DNA of 8,900 nucleotides from Clostridiales bacterium. Lineage in GTDB: Bacteria; Bacillota; Clostridia; Lachnospirales; Lachnospiraceae. The stretch's first letter is position 1, and each line of letters begins with the position of its first letter. The position numbers and the translations under genes are program-made. The stretch is from positions 1-8,900 of the forward strand of contig JAHZAR010000099.1 in NCBI GenBank assembly GCA_019423835.1. The letters run 5' to 3'. Below are positions 4,325 through 8,900 of the stretch, piece by piece. The notes beneath the pieces are model-generated. The model was not told the origin of the DNA. It did no database searches and was given only the letters and a program-made list of their open reading frames with translations.

Positions 4325-5512
4325 ATGGAACTGAGGACAGCAGAGAGAATGGATAAGCTGGTCCCATCTGGGATCAGGAAGGTAAATGAAAAGGCCCTGG
4401 CCATGGAACGCAACGGAGAGAGGGTGCTTCACTTTGAATTGGGACGTCCTGACTTTGATACGCCGGAATATATCAAAAGGGCGTGTATAGAGGCTCTGGA
4501 GGACGGCGATGTATTTTATACATCCAATTTTGGAACGATGGAGCTTCGCCGGGCTATCGCGGAAAAGCTGGTAAAGGAGAACAATGTAAATTACTGTGCG
4601 GATGAAATCCTGGTTACAGTGGGATTGTCGGAGGCGGTCTTCGACACACTCTGCTCAATTTTAAATGAAGGTGATGAGATTCTGGTTCCCGATCCGGTGT
4701 GGATGAATTATCTGAATGTACCGAAGCTCCTGGGGGCGGTTCCCGTTACATATTCTCTGACGGAGGAACATAATTATCAGATCGACCTGGATGAGCTTCG
4801 CAGCAAGGTGACAAAAAAGACAAAGGCTCTGGTGATTGTGACACCGAATAATCCCACAGGAGGAGTTTTAAACAGAAAGACGCTGGAGGGACTTGCAGAG
4901 CTTGCAGTGGAAAAAGATCTTCTGGTGATTGCCGATGAGATCTACGAGAGACTGATCTATGACGGGGAGAAACATATAAGCATTGCCTCCCTGCCTGGGA
5001 TGAAGGAGCGCACCTCCAAGATGAATGGATTTTACAAGGCATACTCCATGACAGGGTGGAGGATCGGTTACGTAGCGGCCCCTAAGGAGTACATTGCAGT
5101 TCTCAATAAAATTCATCAGCACAATACGACCTGTGCGCCGTCCTTTGTGCAGAAGGCGGCCATAGCAGCCTTCAGGGAGGAGACAGATGAGGTTGAGAGT
5201 ATGGTCCGGGAATATGAGGAGCGCCGCAACTGTGCAGTGAAGGCTATCAATTCTATTCCGGGTCTGAGCTGTCTGACGCCAAAGGGAGCCTTCTATATTT
5301 TTATTAACATAAAGGCGCTGGGACATTCCAGCGCATGGATGGCAGAATACCTTTTGAATGAGGCAAAGGTTGCCCTGGTTCCGGGTGATGTGTTCGGCCC
5401 TGGCGGAGAGGGATATCTAAGACTTTCCTTTGCCGCCAGTATGGATGCAGTGAGGGAGGGCTGCCTCAGAATCGCAGAGGCTGTGAAAAAGCTCCAGGAG
5501 GGAGAAGCATAG
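4325..5512 (+). CDS. Class I/II PLP-dependent aminotransferase (aspartate aminotransferase-like)
   Basis: The product of 395 aa has the length and motifs of fold-type I aminotransferases. Visible features are GRPDFDTP (residues 40-47), Y65 in FYTSNFGTMELRRAI, the NNPTGG motif with N175 (175-180), DEIY (D204, Y207) for the pyridoxal ring, and YKAYSMTGWRIGY with the Schiff-base lysine K238 and phosphate-contacting R246. R366 in GEGYLRLS would bind the substrate alpha-carboxylate. Unusually, the residue before K238 is Tyr where Ser is common in this family (S-K-A-Y). The start is fixed by AGGAGG 7 nt upstream. It is the first gene of the operon with the FAH-family and SDR genes and lies across from LysR, which suggests a catabolic role turning an amino acid into its 2-oxo acid with 2-oxoglutarate or pyruvate as acceptor. 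Substrate specificity cannot be read from the sequence. Confidence 0.93.
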   Translation: MELRTAERMDKLVPSGIRKVNEKALAMERNGERVLHFELGRPDFDTPEYIKRACIEALEDGDVFYTSNFGTMELRRAIAEKLVKENNVNYCADEILVTVGLSEAVFDTLCSILNEGDEILVPDPVWMNYLNVPKLLGAVPVTYSLTEEHNYQIDLDELRSKVTKKTKALVIVTPNNPTGGVLNRKTLEGLAELAVEKDLLVIADEIYERLIYDGEKHISIASLPGMKERTSKMNGFYKAYSMTGWRIGYVAAPKEYIAVLNKIHQHNTTCAPSFVQKAAIAAFREETDEVESMVREYEERRNCAVKAINSIPGLSCLTPKGAFYIFINIKALGHSSAWMAEYLLNEAKVALVPGDVFGPGGEGYLRLSFAASMDAVREGCLRIAEAVKKLQEGEA

Positions 5513-5592
5513 AACAGGCTGAGGTACGAGGAGATAATGAGATAATCAGGAGTCTGAGTACGGAAGACAGGGAATAAAAAGGAGGAAATCAT

Positions 5593-6519
5593 ATGCGTCT
5601 TGCTACAGTTAAAATAAATGGAGGAGAAAAAGCAGGTATTGTCACAGCAGAAGGAATTGTCCCGATCTCTTCAGTAAATGCGGCGAAAGGGACTGCCTGG
5701 AAGGAAGAGATGTATGAGCTGATCTGTGCGGGCCAGATTCCCGGCATGACTGCCTGGTATAATGAGGGAGGAAAAGAGGAGCTCGGAAAGATGCGGGGGA
5801 TGATTCCAAAAGAGGAGGCAGTTTATGCACCTCTTTACCGCAATCCGAGAAGAATCTTTGGAATCGGGCTCAATTATGCGGAGCATGCAGGGGATATCGG
5901 CTCAGCGGCACCCACGGGATTTCCGGGCAGCTTCTTTAAGCAGGCTGACACACTGATTGGGCCGGGAGATGAGATAAAGCTTCCGGCCCTCAGGGAGGCG
6001 CAGAAAACCACGGCGGAGGCCGAGCTCGGCATTATAATGGGATGCGACTGCCGCGATGTGGCAGAGGAGAACTGGGAGCAGGCGATTGTGGGATACACAA
6101 CTGTTCTCGACATGACCGAGGAGTCGATCCTCAAGGGAAATGACTATGTGCAGGGAAACCCGCGCTATCTTACGATTGTTAAAAATTTTCCGACCTTTTT
6201 CTCCTTCGGGCCTGAGCTGGTTACCCCGGATGAGGTGCCTGATGTTCTGAAGCTGGAGGTTCAGAGTGTTCACAACGGAGAACTGTATGCAAAAAATACG
6301 GTCAGCAATATGACTCACCGGCCTGCCCGCCTTGTTTCCCTGCACAGCAGCATTCAGGGATGGCTTGCCGGCGACGTGCTTTCCACAGGAACGCCGAGGG
6401 CCTTCCACATTCAGGATGGTGACACGGCAGAATGCCGGATTTTCGGACCAGACGGCTTTGAAATGAAACCACTTGTAAATCCTGTAGTAGATTTAAAGCT
6501 GCATCCGGAGAAGCGGTAA
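5593..6519 (+). CDS. Fumarylacetoacetate hydrolase (FAH) family protein
   Basis: The product of 308 aa has a small N-terminal domain (about 1-78) and the FAH catalytic domain. The domain opens with RRIFGIGLNYAEH (86-98), whose His is the usual catalytic position. E142 and E144 in TAEAELGIIMG and D173 in GYTTVLDMT correspond to the divalent-metal ligands. LSTGTP (263-268) and the C-terminal GDTAECRIFGPDGFE close the fold. Family members hydrolyse or decarboxylate acylpyruvate-type 2,4-dioxo acids with Mg or Mn (fumarylacetoacetate, acylpyruvates, 2,4-diketo-3-deoxy-fuconate, 2-oxohepta-enedioate). AAGGAGG lies just upstream of the ATG. It sits exactly 80 bp after the aminotransferase gene and 80 bp before the SDR gene. 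The context suggests C-C cleavage of an oxo acid produced by its neighbours; the actual substrate is unknown. Confidence 0.92.
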   Translation: MRLATVKINGGEKAGIVTAEGIVPISSVNAAKGTAWKEEMYELICAGQIPGMTAWYNEGGKEELGKMRGMIPKEEAVYAPLYRNPRRIFGIGLNYAEHAGDIGSAAPTGFPGSFFKQADTLIGPGDEIKLPALREAQKTTAEAELGIIMGCDCRDVAEENWEQAIVGYTTVLDMTEESILKGNDYVQGNPRYLTIVKNFPTFFSFGPELVTPDEVPDVLKLEVQSVHNGELYAKNTVSNMTHRPARLVSLHSSIQGWLAGDVLSTGTPRAFHIQDGDTAECRIFGPDGFEMKPLVNPVVDLKLHPEKR

Positions 6520-6599
6520 AATCACAGAGCGGGGAAAGAAGAGCAGAACAGAAAGATGATTCTGGTAAGAAAAATAGTTTTAGAACAGGAGGACGAAAA

Positions 6600-7394
6600 A
6601 TGGATTTGGGATTAAAAAATAAGGTAGTTTTATGTATGGCTTCCGCCGCAGGGCTGGGAAAAGGAATTGCCATGGAAATGGCCAGAGAGGGAGCGAAGGT
6701 CATGATCAGCACCTCAGAGGCGTTTCAGGATCAGCTGTCTGCCGCTCAGGATGAGATTGAGAGGGAAACAGGAAACCGTCCGGAGGCATTTCTCTGCGAT
6801 GTGAATTCTGCAGAGGACATTCAGAAGCTGGTGGATCACACGGTGGAAACGCTGGGAGATATCTGGGCGCTGGTTAATATGTGCCCTGGACCCAAGCCGG
6901 GGCCATTTGATTCCTTTAAGGACGAGGACTGGGAAGGGGCATTTCAGCTCTGCCTTCTGTCCTATGTGCGCACGATTCGCGCCTGCCTGCCGTCCATGCG
7001 CCGCCTGGGAGGAGGAAGGATTGTGAATTCCACCTCTTCCTCTGTGAAAGACTGTCTCGACAACCTGATCCTGTCCAATACAATGCGGATGGGAGTGGTG
7101 GGGATGAGTAAGACTCTTGCCTCTGAGCTGGGAAGAGATCAGATTCTGATCAATGTGATTGGGCCCGGCCGTATTGGAACGGCTCGCATTGCCAGTTTGA
7201 ATGCCATGCGGGCAAAGAAGGCTGGAATTACAGTGGAAGAATATGAGAAACGTGATCTGGAAGCCTTCCCGTTGGGACGCTACGGAAATACAGATGAGTA
7301 TGGACGGCTGGCTGCGTTCCTCTGCTCCGAGGCCAACAGCTATATTTCCGGACAGACGATTCTGTTAGACGGAGGCATGACCAGGGCTTACTGA
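6600..7394 (+). CDS. Atypical short-chain dehydrogenase/reductase (SDR) lacking the catalytic Tyr
   Basis: The 264-aa product has the SDR Rossmann fold, but several signatures are altered. The cofactor glycine motif TGxxxGIG reads ASAAGLG (14-20), the CDV segment (66-68) is kept, and NNAG reads NMCPG (93-97). The catalytic Ser region is NSTSSS (143-148) and K171 is present, but the Tyr four residues before it is V167 (MRMGVVGMSK). The C-terminus SYISGQTILLDGGMTRAY is typical. This pattern matches the beta-ketoacyl-ACP-reductase-like SDR subgroup known to deviate from the canonical motif and tetrad. It may be an oxidoreductase using another acid/base, an isomerase or hydratase-like protein, or a non-catalytic one. 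AGGAGG lies 7 nt before the ATG. It is last in the operon and is followed by the hairpin at 7431-7468. Confidence 0.9.
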   Translation: MDLGLKNKVVLCMASAAGLGKGIAMEMAREGAKVMISTSEAFQDQLSAAQDEIERETGNRPEAFLCDVNSAEDIQKLVDHTVETLGDIWALVNMCPGPKPGPFDSFKDEDWEGAFQLCLLSYVRTIRACLPSMRRLGGGRIVNSTSSSVKDCLDNLILSNTMRMGVVGMSKTLASELGRDQILINVIGPGRIGTARIASLNAMRAKKAGITVEEYEKRDLEAFPLGRYGNTDEYGRLAAFLCSEANSYISGQTILLDGGMTRAY

Positions 7395-7414
7395 TGGAGG
7401 ACTCCCTTTGCAGA

Positions 7415-7426
7415 AAGCGGCCGCTT
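7415..7426. repeat. 12-bp perfect palindrome AAGCGGCCGCTT
   Basis: A GC-rich perfect palindrome lies 20 nt after the SDR stop. It sits between TGCAGAA (7409-7415) and TTCTGCA (7432-7438), which can themselves pair. This makes an alternative hairpin that competes for the 5' arm of the terminator at 7431-7468. Confidence 0.55.
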
Positions 7427-7430
7427 CAGC

Positions 7431-7468
7431 CTTCTGCACAAAAACGCTCAGGCGTTTTTGTGCAGAAG
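7431..7468. terminator. Bidirectional intrinsic terminator shared by SDR and aroD genes
   Basis: CTTCTGCACAAAAACGC (7431-7447) and GCGTTTTTGTGCAGAAG (7452-7468) form a perfect 17-bp inverted repeat around the tetraloop TCAG. The core AAAAACGC/GCGTTTTT gives a GC stem followed by a T5 tract on either strand, the form of a symmetric terminator between convergent genes. The aroD stop codon (7448-7450) lies in the loop, so the last six aroD codons (LLHKNA) are part of one arm. Confidence 0.85.
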
Positions 7469-8224
7469 CAAAAGACACCGGTGCAGCTCGCTGACCTCCA
7501 GCTGTCCCGGCGCAGAGGCCACTCCGGCAGAGCCGAAGGTCAGGGCAGAGCCAAAGGTCTCTCCGCAAATCCGGCTGACTGCGCCAAGGCCGCCCATGGA
7601 CATGGTGACAGCGGGGCAGTCAGAGGTCCGGGAAAACTGTTCAGTGGCCGCAAGGAGTGTGAGAACATCGGCTCTGCTCTGGGGCATCACAGCAATTTTG
7701 ACAATGTCTGCGCCGATCTCACGCATCCTCCCCAGTCGGCTTACCAGGGTATCCAGATCCGGCGTTTTCTCAAAATCGTGGCTGGACACAATGGTTTTAA
7801 TGCCATGGCCCTGGATTTTTTTGATAAGGGCCTCTGCCATGCCGTTTCCGGTGAACAGCTCCACATCGATCAGATCAGCCAGACCTGAGGCTGAAACGGC
7901 CAGGTTCAGCGCTTCGTAGGACTGAGGACTGATGGAGAGATTGCCTCCCTCTGGAAAGGTGCGGAAGGTGAAGAGAAGGACGGTCTCACCCAAGATGCTG
8001 CGGAGATTTCCGAGAATCTCTGTGGCTTTTTTAATATCCGGTTTTCCCTCAGAGTCCAGAATACCGTTCAGCCAGTCAGCCCTCCACTCCACCACATCTG
8101 CGGGAACGGCAGAAAGTGCCAGGGCTGAGTCTTCAATCTCCTTCGGGGTTGTCCCGACAATGGGGACACAGATTTTTGGGATCCCCTCTCCAAGAATCAG
8201 ATTTCTTATTTTCAGTGGTTTCAT
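7448..8224 (-). CDS. aroD: Type I 3-dehydroquinate dehydratase
   Basis: The product of 258 aa matches type I (Schiff-base) dehydroquinases, which convert 3-dehydroquinate to 3-dehydroshikimate, the third step of the shikimate pathway, in the cytosol. The key residues are all present: E46 and R48 in VVEWRAD, R88 in LFTFRTFPEGG, H149 in IVSSHDFEKTP, the Schiff-base lysine K176 in DIVKIAVMP, R218 in SMGGLGAVSRI, and the C-terminal loop SAPGQLEV with Q241. The N-terminus with V-x-I-x-N-L/I-x-L-G-x-G-x-P-K-I-x-V-P-I-x-G fits the family start. GGAG lies 8 nt upstream of the ATG, inside the end of the preceding gene. The start overlaps the stop of the glycosyltransferase gene as ATGA (8221-8224), indicating translational coupling. 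No other shikimate-pathway gene is in view; a biosynthetic role is likely, and quinate or shikimate use is possible. Confidence 0.95.
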   Translation of the reverse strand: MKPLKIRNLILGEGIPKICVPIVGTTPKEIEDSALALSAVPADVVEWRADWLNGILDSEGKPDIKKATEILGNLRSILGETVLLFTFRTFPEGGNLSISPQSYEALNLAVSASGLADLIDVELFTGNGMAEALIKKIQGHGIKTIVSSHDFEKTPDLDTLVSRLGRMREIGADIVKIAVMPQSRADVLTLLAATEQFSRTSDCPAVTMSMGGLGAVSRICGETFGSALTFGSAGVASAPGQLEVSELHRCLLLLHKNA

Positions 8225-8900
8225 CTGTTTGCTCCTTCTTTCATTGATACAGAGTTTTGTATGTCATCTCCCCCGTTTATTTGCGCGGAAACAGTTTCCA
8301 GCAGCCGCCTGGCTGCACCGTCCCAGGAGAGGAGGGACAGACATTCTTTCAGCTGCCCTGACGCAGACAGCGGCGGGCAGGGAAGGGCGGCTGCCTGCTC
8401 AATAGCTCTGGCCAGGGCTGACTCAAAGGCAGGAAGCGCCGCCGTTACAGGCTCGTCCTCATTCTCCATAGGCGGAGGGGCTACGAAGCAGGTTCCGTGT
8501 CCGGGCAGGTTTTCATCCATCCATGGCCGGATTCCGGGCAGATCGGTACAGACCGTTTTCATGCCGCAGGCAAGAGATTCCGCCAGAACCAGGGGAAGGC
8601 CCTCATAGAAGGAGGGGAGCACAAAAATATCGGAACGGTTCATCAGCTCTGCAAGCTCCTTCTGGGACAGTCTTCCGGTAAACCGGACCGGGCAGGGACA
8701 TCCCAGCTCTGGGGATGCCAGGGACAGGATTTTCTGGTACTCCTCTTCATTTCCATGACCTCCGGCCAGAGTGAGGGAAGTCCTCTCGCAAAGAGAGCCG
8801 GGCAGCAGCCGGAGTGCCCGAAGAAGACTCATCACGCCTTTTTTTTCAGAAATCTTTCCGGCAAATAAAGGGCTTACGGGATGACACGGGGCCCCATCCA
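8221..8900 (-). CDS. GT4-type glycosyltransferase, N-terminal part outside the window
   Basis: The open frame runs off the right edge, so only the C-terminal 225 residues are visible. It starts in frame with DGAPCHPVSPLFAGKISEKK and continues GVMSLLRAL, the start of the donor-binding Rossmann domain in GT-B retaining glycosyltransferases. Further on are SLTLAGGHG, the FTGRLSQKELAELMNRSDIF segment, and FVLPSFYEGLPLVLAESLACG, which contains the EX7E motif of family GT4 for nucleotide-sugar binding. The GTG at 8835 is not taken as the start because the conserved sequence continues upstream of it. The gene overlaps aroD by 4 bp (ATGA). Such enzymes transfer sugars from UDP- or GDP-donors to polysaccharide, glycolipid or other acceptors; the acceptor cannot be judged here. 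The C-terminal tail after about 8300 is poorly conserved in appearance. Confidence 0.88.
   Translation of the reverse strand, partial: DGAPCHPVSPLFAGKISEKKGVMSLLRALRLLPGSLCERTSLTLAGGHGNEEEYQKILSLASPELGCPCPVRFTGRLSQKELAELMNRSDIFVLPSFYEGLPLVLAESLACGMKTVCTDLPGIRPWMDENLPGHGTCFVAPPPMENEDEPVTAALPAFESALARAIEQAAALPCPPLSASGQLKECLSLLSWDGAARRLLETVSAQINGGDDIQNSVSMKEGANR

Noticed and set aside
7394..7888. A 164-codon plus-strand frame starting at the SDR stop codon (TGATG overlap)
   Set aside because: It runs through the perfect terminator hairpin and is antisense to the well-supported aroD gene; its composition is basic and repetitive like a shadow frame.
7458..8405. Two plus-strand frames of over 150 codons opposite aroD and the glycosyltransferase
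   Set aside because: Both are antisense to genes with intact catalytic motifs and have no recognisable domains.

Overview
The window looks like chromosomal DNA from a Gram-positive anaerobe of the Clostridia, probably a Lachnospiraceae-type gut bacterium. The reasons are strong AGGAGG-type ribosome binding sites before almost every gene, moderate GC content, a tRNA without an encoded CCA, uridine-rich intrinsic terminators, and typical clostridial families (HxlR regulator, flavin reductase, two-cluster-type ferredoxin). The species cannot be named from the sequence alone. No insertion sequence, phage gene or CRISPR array is visible.

Layout. (1) Positions 1-87: the 3' part of a tRNA-Cys(GCA) and its terminator. 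(2) Positions about 190-2790: a redox block. On the minus strand a two-gene operon encodes a flavin reductase-domain protein (935-1507) and a flavodoxin-fold NAD(P)H-type oxidoreductase (354-908), ending in a long hairpin. Divergent to it is an HxlR-family repressor with N-terminal cysteines (1653-1985), with AAGTA/TACTT half-sites in between. A Cys-rich 4Fe-4S ferredoxin-like protein (2130-2789) follows on the plus strand. (3) Positions 2790-3070: a non-coding tract with a hairpin of roughly 100 nt ending in a T-run. (4) Positions 3071-7394: a LysR regulator (minus strand, 3071-4021) divergent from a three-gene plus-strand operon of PLP aminotransferase, fumarylacetoacetate hydrolase-family protein and an SDR protein lacking the catalytic Tyr. 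The shared 303-bp region carries back-to-back promoter candidates and a leader of about 180 nt. (5) Positions 7431-8900: a perfect 17-bp-arm hairpin separates the SDR gene from a convergent pair, a GT4-type glycosyltransferase (running off the right edge) translationally coupled by ATGA overlap to aroD, type I 3-dehydroquinate dehydratase.

How the genes may work together. The HxlR/flavoprotein set fits an electrophile- or quinone-responsive redox module. The LysR-controlled trio has the architecture of a small catabolic pathway: the aminotransferase would turn an amino acid into a 2-oxo acid, and the SDR and FAH-family proteins could oxidise and then hydrolytically cleave a 2,4-dioxo acid. 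The substrate is not identifiable here, and the missing SDR tyrosine is a real complication. This operon and the structured non-coding regions around it are the most interesting parts of the window.
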